This document shows, piece by piece, positions 50,154 to 60,064 of a stretch of DNA of 64,000 nt. How positions within the stretch are numbered: position 1 is the stretch's first letter; each line of letters opens with the position of its first letter. The translations under genes were made by a program, and so were the position numbers. The notes below the pieces were generated by a model that ran no database searches, had not been told where the DNA came from, and saw only the letters and a list, made by a program, of their open reading frames with translations. Source of the stretch: Bacteroidales bacterium (lineage in GTDB: Bacteria; Bacteroidota; Bacteroidia; Bacteroidales; JAIOZK01); NCBI GenBank assembly GCA_021738625.1, contig JAIPBS010000002.1, positions 124,001 to 188,000 of the forward strand. The letters run 5' to 3'.

Positions 50154-52229
50154 ATGGCAAAAGACACATCTGATTTTGTAAATCGGGAGATCAGCTGGTT
50201 ATATTTTAATGAAAGAGTTTTGCAGGAAGCCTATGATGATGGTAACCCCCTGATTGAACGGATCAAGTTTCTGGGTATTTATTCTAATAATCGGGATGAG
50301 TTTTTCAGGGTTCGTGTGGCCACCATGAAACGCATGTTGAAAATCCACAGAAAGCAAAACCTTTCAGGTCAAAAATATAATGATGTTTTGAGCCAGATAC
50401 ATGCCATTGTTTCGATGCAGGAAGAAAAGTTTAACCAGACTTACGAAGTGTTAAAGGAAGAACTTGCCAAAAACAATATATTCATTGTAAATGAAGAACA
50501 GCTTAATCAATCACAAGGTGAATTTGTCAATTCATATTATCACGATAAAATCAGACCTCACCTGTTTCCACTCATGCTCAACAGCATCAAAGATCTTTCT
50601 TCCATACAGGATGCTTCCATTTACCTGGCTGTAAGTATGGAAAGCAGCAAAGACACCGAAAAAGCGGATTATGCACTTATCCAGTTGCCTACCAATGCGG
50701 TTTCCCGTTTTTTACAGTTGCCTGATGAGGGAGAAAAGAAATTTATCATTTTGCTTGATGATGTGATCCGCTATTGTTTGCATGATATGTTCGGGGTATA
50801 TGGATTTGATAGACTAAACGCATATACAATTAAGTTCACCCGCGACTCAGAGCTTGACATCGACAATGATGTTTCAAAGAGCTTTGTGGAATTGATGAGC
50901 GAAAGTGTGAAACAACGAAAACGGGGAGAACCTGTCCGTTTTGTTTATGATGATGCGGTTCCCGAAAAATTGCTCAAAAAGCTTTTAAAGCGATTTAATA
51001 TCAGCAAGAATGATACCTTGAGAGCGGGGGGACGTTACCACAACTTTAAAGATTTTATGGGCTTTCCGAGAATCGGCTCAGGCAAGCTTGTTTACCCGCC
51101 TTCCCCTCCCTTACCACATCCCGAATTGAAAGGCGAAAGAAGCTATTTCGATATTCTGAAAGAAAAAGACATCATGTTGCATTATCCATACCAGTCTTTT
51201 CAGGATTTGATTGATTTTTTGCGTGAAGCTTCCATCGACCCGCAGGTGCGTTCCATCAAGATGACCTTTTACAGAGCCGCCCGGCATTCCCAGGCCATGA
51301 ACGCCCTGATCAATGCGGCCAGAAACGGTAAATATGTTACTGTGTTCATGGAAATTCAGGCCAGGTTCGATGAGGAAGCCAATATCTATTGGACCGAACG
51401 ACTGCAGGAAGAAGGCATCAAGGTTCTGCCCACCATTCCGGGTTATAAGGTTCATTCAAAAATGATTTTAATCAGAAGGAGGGAAGAAGGCATCAATCAT
51501 TTTTATGCCAATATTTCAACGGGCAATTTCAACGAGTCCACTGCCAAAGTATATGCAGATGACAGCTTGCTTACTTCACATCCCGAAATATGTGCCGATC
51601 TTTATAAAATATTTGATTTGATTGAGGCCAAGATCATTCAACCAAAATTCAATCAGCTGATCGTAGCCCCATATTATATCAGGGATTTCTTTATACAAAT
51701 GCTGGACAATGAAATTCAGGCAGCAGAACAAGGGAAAGAAGCATGGGTTATTCTGAAGATGAACAGCCTGGTGGATAAAAAAACAGCCCGGAAACTATAT
51801 GCCGCCAGTCAGGCAGGTGTAAAGATCAAATTGATTGTGCGCGGCATTTGCGTTATTTTTCCGGGTGTACCGGGCCTGAGCGAAAACATCGATGCCATAA
51901 GCATTGTGGACAAATTCCTCGAGCATTCCCGTGTATATATCTTTAACAACAATGGCGACAACAAATATTACATTGCTTCAGCCGACTGGATGCAACGCAA
52001 TTTTGATCACCGGGTGGAGATCCTTTGTCCTGTTCTGGATAAAAATATCAAACAGGAATTGATGGACATGATGCAGATCCAGCTGCGCGACAACTGCAAG
52101 GCCCGCCTGTTGGGTCCGGATAACTTGAATCAATACCGGAAAACCGATAACCCACAGAAGCACAGGTCTCAGTTTGAGATTTATGATTATTTTAAGGAGA
52201 AGCTGGGAAAAAATCAGCAGGTAGAATAA
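50154..52229 (+). CDS. ppk1: Polyphosphate kinase 1
   Basis: FVNREISWLYFNERVLQEA; LLHYPYQSF-like MLHYPYQSFQDLIDFLREA; KVHSKMILIRRREEG; FYANISTGNFNESTAKVYADDSLLT. Confidence 0.97.
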   Translation: MAKDTSDFVNREISWLYFNERVLQEAYDDGNPLIERIKFLGIYSNNRDEFFRVRVATMKRMLKIHRKQNLSGQKYNDVLSQIHAIVSMQEEKFNQTYEVLKEELAKNNIFIVNEEQLNQSQGEFVNSYYHDKIRPHLFPLMLNSIKDLSSIQDASIYLAVSMESSKDTEKADYALIQLPTNAVSRFLQLPDEGEKKFIILLDDVIRYCLHDMFGVYGFDRLNAYTIKFTRDSELDIDNDVSKSFVELMSESVKQRKRGEPVRFVYDDAVPEKLLKKLLKRFNISKNDTLRAGGRYHNFKDFMGFPRIGSGKLVYPPSPPLPHPELKGERSYFDILKEKDIMLHYPYQSFQDLIDFLREASIDPQVRSIKMTFYRAARHSQAMNALINAARNGKYVTVFMEIQARFDEEANIYWTERLQEEGIKVLPTIPGYKVHSKMILIRRREEGINHFYANISTGNFNESTAKVYADDSLLTSHPEICADLYKIFDLIEAKIIQPKFNQLIVAPYYIRDFFIQMLDNEIQAAEQGKEAWVILKMNSLVDKKTARKLYAASQAGVKIKLIVRGICVIFPGVPGLSENIDAISIVDKFLEHSRVYIFNNNGDNKYYIASADWMQRNFDHRVEILCPVLDKNIKQELMDMMQIQLRDNCKARLLGPDNLNQYRKTDNPQKHRSQFEIYDYFKEKLGKNQQVE

Positions 52230-52235
52230 AAGCTT

Positions 52236-52994
52236 TCAGTAGTTTTTTCGTCTGAGAAGAACATCCAGCAACTCATCTTTTCTTCTTCTGGAAACTTCAA
52301 CTGTTGAGCCGTCATCCAGGCTGAGTGATCCGCCGCCACCTTTCTGATACTTTACTACATGGTTGAGGTTGATCAGGTGTGATTTATGACTTCTGAAAAA
52401 CCCCTGTGCACAGAGCATTTCGTCATACTCCTTTAAAGACCTCGAAACAAGAATCTTCGATCCGTCCTTCATAATAAACCAGGTGTAATTGCTTTCCGAT
52501 TCGCAGCGCACAATGTCAAGCAGGTTAACAAAAGTAAAGCCTTCCAGGGTGGGGAGAGCGATCTTGTTAAATCCATGGAGATTGGCCATCATCAGTTCGA
52601 TGCGCCGGTGGAAGTTGGAGTAAAGATTACTGTCGTACAACCGGTTGACAGCCCGCATTAGTTTTTCGCTTTCTATTGGTTTCAGGAGATAGTCGATGGC
52701 GCTGAAACGAAAGGCATTAATAGCGTAACGGTCGAATGCAGATACAAAAATGATCTTGAAATCTAGCGAGGGGATTTGATCGAGCATATCGAATCCGGTT
52801 CCGTCGGGCAGTTTCACATCGAGGAAAACGAGCCCCGGTTTCTTTTCCATAATGGTTTCCTGTCCCATTTTTATATTGCCGGCTTCCCCGACAATTTCCA
52901 GGTTGTTGCAGTGATCGGTGATCAGTCCTTTCAGCGAGTTGCGGCAAGCGCTCTCGTCGTCCACAATTACTGTTTTGATTAATTCTTCATCCAT
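52236..52994 (-). CDS. LytTR-family response regulator
   Basis: Receiver KTVIVDDESACRNSLKGLI...FLDVKLPDGTGFDMLD; LytTR domain FRSHKSHLINLNHVVKYQKGGGGSLSLDDGSTVEVSRRRKDELL. Confidence 0.93.
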   Translation of the reverse strand: MDEELIKTVIVDDESACRNSLKGLITDHCNNLEIVGEAGNIKMGQETIMEKKPGLVFLDVKLPDGTGFDMLDQIPSLDFKIIFVSAFDRYAINAFRFSAIDYLLKPIESEKLMRAVNRLYDSNLYSNFHRRIELMMANLHGFNKIALPTLEGFTFVNLLDIVRCESESNYTWFIMKDGSKILVSRSLKEYDEMLCAQGFFRSHKSHLINLNHVVKYQKGGGGSLSLDDGSTVEVSRRRKDELLDVLLRRKNY

Positions 52995-53001
52995 GGTTAA
53001 T

Positions 53002-55197
53002 TCAATCTGTTTCGTATGGCAATTCAATTTCGATTCGGGTGCCTTGTTTATCTTCACCGGATTTCCCCAAATCGGTGATATCTATGATCAGTTCGGTTCC
53101 ATATTGACTGGCAAGCAGGTTCAGTCGTTCGTTGGTTAGCTTCACCCCCATTGATGTATGGGCGGATTTTTGAGCATCTGTTGTTGTCCTGATTCCCGGA
53201 CCGTTGTCATCTATCAAACAGAGCAAATGGTCTTTTCTGTAGCTAAACCGAATTTCGATTTTGCCCCTGTTACCTGTAAGATTTGATATTCCATGCTTTA
53301 CAGCGTTTTCAACAAAAGGCTGAATCAACATTGGCGGAATCCACACCTCGTCTGCTTTGATACCGGCTGAATCAATATGATAATCAAACTTATCCTCAAA
53401 TCTTGCTTTTTCGAGGCCCAGGTAAATGTCCAACATCTCGATCTCATCTTCCAGCAGGATCATGGATTTTCTTGAACTTTCAAGGATCAGGCGCATCAGG
53501 CTGCTGAACCTGGCCAGGTATTCTTTTGCTACCTGGGTTTTGTTGTTGGTGATGAAAGAATGAACCGAATTCAGAGAATTGAAAATGAAATGTGGGTTCA
53601 TTTGCATCAGCAGAAGCTTTTTTTCGGTTTCGAGCTTTTGTTTCTTGAGTTGTTCCTGCTTGTTTTTCTGACGGAGTCTGTTGATATATACAATCAAAAG
53701 GATAATGAAAATCAGTGAAACGGCTGAAATTAAAATGAACCATATCCTGTTTCTTTGCTTGCTCAAACGAAGATCCTGAATCTTCTTTTCCTGGTTCAGG
53801 CTTGCGATCTTCCTGTCCTTTTCAGCTGTTTCATATTTCTCCTGCAATTCGGCTATTTGCAGGTGTTTTTCTTCATTAAGCAAAGAATCTTTCAAAAGCA
53901 TGTGGACCTTATAAAACTCATTTGCTTTTCTGTAATTAGCAGCTTTTTCGTACAATTCGGCCATGTGGTGATAAGCCTCCTTCAACATCTGGTTCAAACC
54001 TAATTCTCTGGCCAACTCAATGCACCGGGTATTGTATAACTTTGCTTCATCGAGACTGCCCAGATCGGCCAGGCTTATGGAGAGTTTGTTGCAGGCATTG
54101 GCAAGTTCCTGTTTATCTTCCATTTCGGTAAACACTTCAATGGCTTCCTTATGTTTTCTGGCAGCTTTGTCAAATTGACCCAGGGCATGGTATACATTTC
54201 CCATGTTGCTTGTCGTAATTGCTGTACCGCGCTGGTTTCCGGCTTCTTTGTATGTATTTAACGCTTGCTCAAAGTATAATAGCGAACTGTCGAATTTCCC
54301 CCATTCCTGGTAAACATTGCCAAGGTTTCCCAGCATGATGGCAGAGGGAACCACTTTTCCCATCTCACGGTTAATCTTAAGTGCTTTGTTATAATACTCA
54401 ATAGCTTTGGGATAATTGCTCATCATCTGGTAGATGCCTGCAATATTTCCCAGGTAAATGCCAACACTTCTTTTATCGCCCAGCTTTTGCTTGATTTCAA
54501 GGGCTTGCAGGAAATGCTTTATGGCCGCCTCATAATCGCCCTGATAAAACTCGACTACGCCCATGTTGTTGTATGTTTCCGCCTTGCCTTTATCGCTGTT
54601 TGCCTTTTCAAAGAGCGGAAGCGCTTTTTGATAGTAAATAACAGAGGAGTCGTAATTGCGGATATTTTGATAAATGATACCAATGTGGTTATAGCCATTG
54701 GCAATGCCTTCAATGTTATTGTTTTGCAAGCTGATCTCCAGAGATTTTCTGTAGTAGGCGAGTGCTTGTATAAAATCTTCGGCCGCCTCAGTAACATATC
54801 CCAGGTATCCGTACATCCATGCCTCGGCAGCATGATCACCGGCCAGTTGAGCAAAATGTAATCCTTTTTCATACATACTGAAGGCGCTGTCGTATGCGGC
54901 CTGGTTTTGCCAGCCAATCCCGAGTAATTTATATGCCTCTGATGTATTCAGGTATTGTTCGTGCCGCTGACTGATTTTTCTTGCTTCTTCAGCCAACTGA
55001 CGTGCTTTTTCAGGATCTTTTTTCAGGTAATGATAAGATAGCTTGATGATGATCTCTGATTTGTCGGGCTCCCTGCTGCTTGCCAGGGCTTTGTTGAGAC
55101 TGTCTTCGTAGGTGTCCTGGGCCGTCAGGGCCCCACTCAATACGGCAAGTATGATCAGGGCGCCTGTTTTTTTTATAATCGACTGATAAAATACCAC
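53002..55197 (-). CDS. TPR-containing LytS-like sensor histidine kinase
   Basis: Many TPRs (YNNMGVVEFYQGDYEAAIKHFLQALEI), TM segment, His_kinase LLLMQMNPHFIFNSLNSVHSFI, HATPase IPPMLIQPFVENAVKHGISN. Confidence 0.94.
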   Translation of the reverse strand: MVFYQSIIKKTGALIILAVLSGALTAQDTYEDSLNKALASSREPDKSEIIIKLSYHYLKKDPEKARQLAEEARKISQRHEQYLNTSEAYKLLGIGWQNQAAYDSAFSMYEKGLHFAQLAGDHAAEAWMYGYLGYVTEAAEDFIQALAYYRKSLEISLQNNNIEGIANGYNHIGIIYQNIRNYDSSVIYYQKALPLFEKANSDKGKAETYNNMGVVEFYQGDYEAAIKHFLQALEIKQKLGDKRSVGIYLGNIAGIYQMMSNYPKAIEYYNKALKINREMGKVVPSAIMLGNLGNVYQEWGKFDSSLLYFEQALNTYKEAGNQRGTAITTSNMGNVYHALGQFDKAARKHKEAIEVFTEMEDKQELANACNKLSISLADLGSLDEAKLYNTRCIELARELGLNQMLKEAYHHMAELYEKAANYRKANEFYKVHMLLKDSLLNEEKHLQIAELQEKYETAEKDRKIASLNQEKKIQDLRLSKQRNRIWFILISAVSLIFIILLIVYINRLRQKNKQEQLKKQKLETEKKLLLMQMNPHFIFNSLNSVHSFITNNKTQVAKEYLARFSSLMRLILESSRKSMILLEDEIEMLDIYLGLEKARFEDKFDYHIDSAGIKADEVWIPPMLIQPFVENAVKHGISNLTGNRGKIEIRFSYRKDHLLCLIDDNGPGIRTTTDAQKSAHTSMGVKLTNERLNLLASQYGTELIIDITDLGKSGEDKQGTRIEIELPYETD

Positions 55198-55531
55198 TTA
55201 GTGCTCCAAGTTTGGTTAGTTAATAAAAGCGGTTGTTTATCCCCAACAATCCGGTTTTTATCAACCGCCAAATTATGAAAAATAATGTTCAAAAAAACAT
55301 CTTTTTATATTTTGCAGTTCAATTATTTACCATATTTATTTATCCGCACAAGTAAATAGCTGTATTATAATTGTTAAAGGATGTGTGGAGGTTTGGTGTG
55401 GTCCTTTCATGATGTATTTGAAATTGAGCTACATCAAGAAAATAATTGCCTTTAAATAGGTGCGCTTACCATCTGGCTAAGTCTGGTATGCCTTTCCCTA
55501 ACTTCAACTTTTTTAAATCTTTCGGACTCAA

Positions 55532-55539
55532 TATTTTTG
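55532..55539 (+). promoter_or_regulatory. Putative -7 box TATTTTTG for the S74-domain gene
   Basis: TAnnTTTG match 19 nt before the ATG. Confidence 0.4.
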
Positions 55540-55558
55540 GTCTGAATCAAATTTAGCT

Positions 55559-58500
55559 ATGATGAAAAAGAAATTGTTTTACCCGATCATCCTGATACTT
55601 TTTGCAGGATCAAGTCTGTTTTCGCAGAATAATGTGGCTGTTACAGATGATAACAGCTATTCGGCAGATCCTTCTGCCGTACTTGATGTGTATTCGACCG
55701 ATAAGGGTTTGTTGATCCCGCGCTTAACCACTGCCCAGCGAGTTGCCATATCAAGTCCGGCTGAAGGCTTGCTTGTATACGACAGTGACAATGAGTCCAT
55801 ATGGTTATACAAATCGGGCGACTGGTCGGAGCTTGGCAGCAGCGATCTTATTAATTCGGTTGCGACAAGCAATCTTTTTGTTGGGGAGCAAGCGGGCGCA
55901 CAGCATACCATCGGGAACTACAATACAGCAGTAGGCGATGGTTCCCTGTACTCGAACAAGGCCAATTATAGCAGCACTGCCCTGGGGTATCAGGCAATGT
56001 ATTATGCAGATGATCGAACGACGACCCAAACAACTTTTAACACTGCTATTGGTGCGCAGGCATTGCGTGGCAGTGCAGTTGCCGCAAACAATACCGGCAT
56101 GTACAATACTGCGGTGGGCATGCAGAGTTTGTTTACCAATTCGGTAGGTTTTGGCAATACTGCAATTGGTTCCAGGGTGCTTTACAACAATTCTGACGGT
56201 ACATACAATACCGCTGTTGGGAATGATGCTTTGTTTAATAGCACCCAGGGATTTCAAAATGTTGCCATTGGAGGCGCAGCTTTGTATCATAATGTAGCTA
56301 ATTTTGAAAGTGTTGCCATTGGTTATAGGTCAATGTACTATGCTGATGACAGAACCGATGGCAGGGCTACCTATAATACCGCTGTTGGCAGTGAATCGTT
56401 GCGAGGTGGATCAACCCCCTCTGAAAATACGGGAATATCCAATACCGCAATCGGATTTTATGCGCTCAGGTTAAATACCTCGGGTGCGGATAATGTGGCG
56501 CTTGGCAAAATTGCATTGTCAAGTAATTCAAGTGGTTCATTCAATATTGCCGTGGGGAATGAAGCACTTACTCAAAACACCTCAGGTAATTATTCAATTG
56601 CCATCGGGCATAAAGCCTTATATATGCAAACAGAAGGTAAAGGTGATGAGGAAATTGCCAATATAGCCATTGGATATTATGCATTGCATCTAACCGATCC
56701 GGTAAACGATACTTCCGGGCGTTATAATGTGGGAATAGGCCATGGAGCGATGTGGGCTAATACCAGCGGTAGCAGCAATGTCGGTATTGGTAAATGGTCA
56801 TTGCGGTATAATTCAAGCGGCCATTCAAATACAGCTGTAGGTACGGAAGCAATCCAATTTAACTCGGTTGGCGCATACAATGCGGCAATAGGAATGCAGG
56901 CGCTTAGGAAAAATTCCACGGGTAATAACAATACTGCTCATGGGTTTGCCTCTCTGGCCTCCAATGAAGGTGGCTCGGAGAATGTCGCAGTTGGGGCTTA
57001 CGCAATGCATACCAACAAAATGACTTCTGAAAGTACGGCCGTTGGCTTCAAAGCCATGCGCAATGCTTGTGACAGTTATACGGCTGTTCCAACTTACAAT
57101 ACGGCAGTTGGATATGAAGCCCTTTGCGGGAATGCAATAGCTTCATATAACAACGGAACCAGAAATACCGCCATTGGCCACCAGGCATTGGCATCCAATA
57201 CTTCAGGTGATAACAATACAGCGGCAGGTTCGGGTGCGTTGTTCACAAACAGTAGCGGACACAGTAATTCGGCCTTTGGCCTGAATGCCCTGTATGCAAA
57301 TACCACTGGCCGTTATAATGTTGCAATCGGAACAAATGCTCTTTATAGCAATACAACCGCATGGTACTCCATTGCAATAGGGTATGAGGCGCTTTATTCC
57401 CAAACCGATTATGCAGGTTTGTACGATGTTGGTAATATCGCTATTGGATATCAGGCCTTATACAATACCAATCCCACGCTTTCATCAAACGGGAGATATA
57501 ATATTGCAATGGGGCTCTATTCTTTAAAGGCAAACACTATAGGATACAACAACATAGCCCTGGGGAGATCTTCTCTTTCACAAAACACAACAGGTTACGC
57601 CAATGTTGCCATTGGAACCTATGCGCTGTTTTTCAATATTGAAAATACATCAAGTACTGCCATTGGATACAAAGCAATGCAATTTGCTGATAACCGCACA
57701 AGTGGAAGAGCAACCTATAATACGGCCATTGGCTATGAGGCTTTGAAAGGCAGCGCAAGCGCGGCCAATAATACAGGGCGATCCAATACCGCTATAGGTT
57801 ACCAGTCGTTAAGTTCAACTTCCAGTGGTGATCAAAATATCGCAGTTGGGGATATGAGTCTGTATCAACTTACTACAGCCAATATGAATACGGCTATTGG
57901 GTCGAAAGCGGGTTATAATACAATAACTCATCATTACAATACTTTTGTGGGATGCGAAGCCGGTTACAACAATACCGTGGATAGAAATACATTCGTAGGA
58001 TATCAATGCGGATATGGAAATGATGATGGCTGGAGGAATACCTACTTCGGTGCAGGGGCCGGTTACAACAATATATCCGGGCACAGGAATGTAATGATCG
58101 GCCTGGAAGCCGGTTACAACAGCACGGGCAACGACAATGTTTTTATCGGTTATAAGGCAGGATATTCTGTAACAGGTAGCGATAAACTCCATATAGCCAA
58201 TTATACATACAATAGTACACCCCTGATTTATGGGGACTTTGCCAGTCACAGGGTAGGCATTTACCGGGTGGCATCAACCAATGCTTTCGAAGTGAACGGA
58301 TCAGCATCGAAAACCACAGCAGGGGATTGGTTGGCCAATAGCGACCGGCGCATCAAAACGGACATACAGGATGTTGACAACGCGCTGGAAACATTGATGA
58401 AGCTCAGACCGGTGAAGTTCAGGTACACCAGTGAATGGATCTCTGAGAATCCGACAATCCAAAACAGGTATTACTACAACTTTATCGCCCAGGAATTCGA

Positions 58501-58720
58501 AGAAGTTTTCCCGGAATCGGTTCAGGGCTCGGGCGAATACCTGGAAGGCGATTCCGAAGAAATCCTTCAAATCGATACCTACAACGCCCAGATCGTGACC
58601 ATCAAGGCTGTGCAGGAACAGCAAAAACTTATCGAACAATTGATGAAAGAAAACAAAGATTTGAAACAGCGCCTCCTGGAGATTGAAAAATTTCTCTCTG
58701 AAGCGTCTTCCATTGATTAG
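55559..58720 (+). CDS. Giant repeat protein with YadA-head-like repeats and C-terminal S74 intramolecular chaperone (tail-fibre-like)
   Basis: N-terminal DPSAVLDVYSTDKGLLIPRLTTAQR; dozens of NTAIGYQALxxNTxG units; C-terminal SDRRIKTDIQDVDNALETLMKLRPVKFRY...FIAQEFEEVFPE, coiled-coil. Confidence 0.9.
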   Translation: MMKKKLFYPIILILFAGSSLFSQNNVAVTDDNSYSADPSAVLDVYSTDKGLLIPRLTTAQRVAISSPAEGLLVYDSDNESIWLYKSGDWSELGSSDLINSVATSNLFVGEQAGAQHTIGNYNTAVGDGSLYSNKANYSSTALGYQAMYYADDRTTTQTTFNTAIGAQALRGSAVAANNTGMYNTAVGMQSLFTNSVGFGNTAIGSRVLYNNSDGTYNTAVGNDALFNSTQGFQNVAIGGAALYHNVANFESVAIGYRSMYYADDRTDGRATYNTAVGSESLRGGSTPSENTGISNTAIGFYALRLNTSGADNVALGKIALSSNSSGSFNIAVGNEALTQNTSGNYSIAIGHKALYMQTEGKGDEEIANIAIGYYALHLTDPVNDTSGRYNVGIGHGAMWANTSGSSNVGIGKWSLRYNSSGHSNTAVGTEAIQFNSVGAYNAAIGMQALRKNSTGNNNTAHGFASLASNEGGSENVAVGAYAMHTNKMTSESTAVGFKAMRNACDSYTAVPTYNTAVGYEALCGNAIASYNNGTRNTAIGHQALASNTSGDNNTAAGSGALFTNSSGHSNSAFGLNALYANTTGRYNVAIGTNALYSNTTAWYSIAIGYEALYSQTDYAGLYDVGNIAIGYQALYNTNPTLSSNGRYNIAMGLYSLKANTIGYNNIALGRSSLSQNTTGYANVAIGTYALFFNIENTSSTAIGYKAMQFADNRTSGRATYNTAIGYEALKGSASAANNTGRSNTAIGYQSLSSTSSGDQNIAVGDMSLYQLTTANMNTAIGSKAGYNTITHHYNTFVGCEAGYNNTVDRNTFVGYQCGYGNDDGWRNTYFGAGAGYNNISGHRNVMIGLEAGYNSTGNDNVFIGYKAGYSVTGSDKLHIANYTYNSTPLIYGDFASHRVGIYRVASTNAFEVNGSASKTTAGDWLANSDRRIKTDIQDVDNALETLMKLRPVKFRYTSEWISENPTIQNRYYYNFIAQEFEEVFPESVQGSGEYLEGDSEEILQIDTYNAQIVTIKAVQEQQKLIEQLMKENKDLKQRLLEIEKFLSEASSID

Positions 58721-58740
58721 TACACTTCATTACCCCCTTG

Positions 58741-58783
58741 CAGCCGGCCTGGTTATTCATACGGGGTCGGCTGTATCCGTTTT
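58741..58783 (+). terminator. Possible terminator after the S74 gene
   Basis: CAGCCG...CGGCTG stem followed by a short T-run. Confidence 0.4.
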
Positions 58784-58861
58784 AAGGTGCTATCGAAGTA
58801 TTGCCTTTTTTAAGTGAAGGCATGGTTTCCCGTTTTTACAGGGGATTAATTCAATCCTTCG

Positions 58862-58869
58862 TACCTTTG
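58862..58869 (+). promoter_or_regulatory. Putative -7 box TACCTTTG for moeA and the Moco cluster
   Basis: TAnnTTTG 19 nt before the moeA ATG. Confidence 0.5.
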
Positions 58870-58888
58870 CATGATTAAATGAAGGATT

Positions 58889-60064
58889 ATGATTGGTTTT
58901 GAAGAGGCTCTGGATATTGTTTCGCGAAGTGCGAAAACTCTGGATGTTGAACAGATTGACTTTAATCTAAGCAATGCTCGCGTATTGGCAGAGGATGTGC
59001 AGTCGGATATCGATATGCCCCCTTTTGATAAGTCTGCCATGGATGGTTATGCCTGCCGTTTCGAGAATTTGAAAAATCCTTTGGAGGTGATAGAGGTAAT
59101 CCCTGCAGGAAAACCTCCAAAGAAAACCATTGGCAAAAATCAGTGTTCGAAGATCATGACGGGATCAAAAGTGCCTGAAGGAGCCGATTGCGTGATCATG
59201 GTTGAACAAACTGAAGAATTGCCCGGTGGCCGTATCAGGTTTACTGCGGAAAAAACCAAATCCAACTTTGTACCGAAAGGAGAAGATGTTAAGCGTGGTG
59301 ATGTAGTGCTGAAAAGAGGAACTCTGATCAAGGCTCAGCATATCGCCGTGATGGCAAGTGTTGGATGTATCCTGCCGATGGTTTATAGAAAAGCCCGGAT
59401 AGGTGTTTTATCAACGGGTGATGAGTTGGTTGAGCCTTCGGTGTTTCCGGGCGAGTCAAAAATAAGGAACAGCAATGCTTATCAGCTGCTGAATCAGGCT
59501 GCTGGAATGGGGTGCGAGGCCAATTATTATGGAATCGCTTTGGATAATGAAGAACACAGCAGGAAGTTGATCCAAAAAACCCTTAAGGAGAACGATATGG
59601 TTTTGCTGACGGGCGGGGTTTCCATGGGCGACTTTGATTTTATCCCCAAAGTGTTTCAGCGATTGAATATTGACATTCTGTTTGACAGCGTGGCGGTGCA
59701 ACCCGGCCGTCCAACCGTTTACGGAATAAGCGGGCACAAATACATATTTGGCTTGCCAGGCAATCCGGTGAGCTCGTTCAATATCTTTGAGTTGCTGGTA
59801 AAACCGCTACTATATAAGATTATGGGACATGATTTCGTTCCTGTGAGGTTGAGGTTACCCCTGGGAAAAGAATATAAACGAAAAAAGTCAACAAGGAAAT
59901 CTTACTTGCCTGTTCAGATAGATGAGCAGGGCCGGGTGATCCCGATCCAATACCATGGGTCTGCTCATGTTCATGCTTTGGTGTTTGCCGATGGCCTGAT
60001 CAGCATACCGGTAGGAAAAACAACATTGAACAAGGGAGAATTGGTGGATGTACGACAGATTTAA
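58889..60064 (+). CDS. moeA: Molybdopterin molybdotransferase MoeA
   Basis: MPPFDKSAMDGYACR; MTGSKVPEGADCVIMVEQTEE; LSTGDELVEP; GGVSMGDFDFIPKV; GLPGNPVSSFNIFELLVKPLL. Confidence 0.96.
   Translation: MIGFEEALDIVSRSAKTLDVEQIDFNLSNARVLAEDVQSDIDMPPFDKSAMDGYACRFENLKNPLEVIEVIPAGKPPKKTIGKNQCSKIMTGSKVPEGADCVIMVEQTEELPGGRIRFTAEKTKSNFVPKGEDVKRGDVVLKRGTLIKAQHIAVMASVGCILPMVYRKARIGVLSTGDELVEPSVFPGESKIRNSNAYQLLNQAAGMGCEANYYGIALDNEEHSRKLIQKTLKENDMVLLTGGVSMGDFDFIPKVFQRLNIDILFDSVAVQPGRPTVYGISGHKYIFGLPGNPVSSFNIFELLVKPLLYKIMGHDFVPVRLRLPLGKEYKRKKSTRKSYLPVQIDEQGRVIPIQYHGSAHVHALVFADGLISIPVGKTTLNKGELVDVRQI

Noticed and set aside
55805-56290. 161-aa minus-strand ORF, and similar antisense ORFs at 57203-57403 and 57815-58249
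   Set aside because: They mirror the codon periodicity of the S74 repeat gene, so they arise from repeated codons on the other strand.
55900-58200. CRISPR-like or tandem DNA repeat array
   Set aside because: The repetition is at protein level in one open frame, with drifting nucleotides and no constant repeat/spacer structure.
55559-58720. Prophage tail-fibre gene
   Set aside because: Neighbours are a two-component system and Moco genes; no capsid, portal, terminase, integrase or lysis genes are visible in the window.
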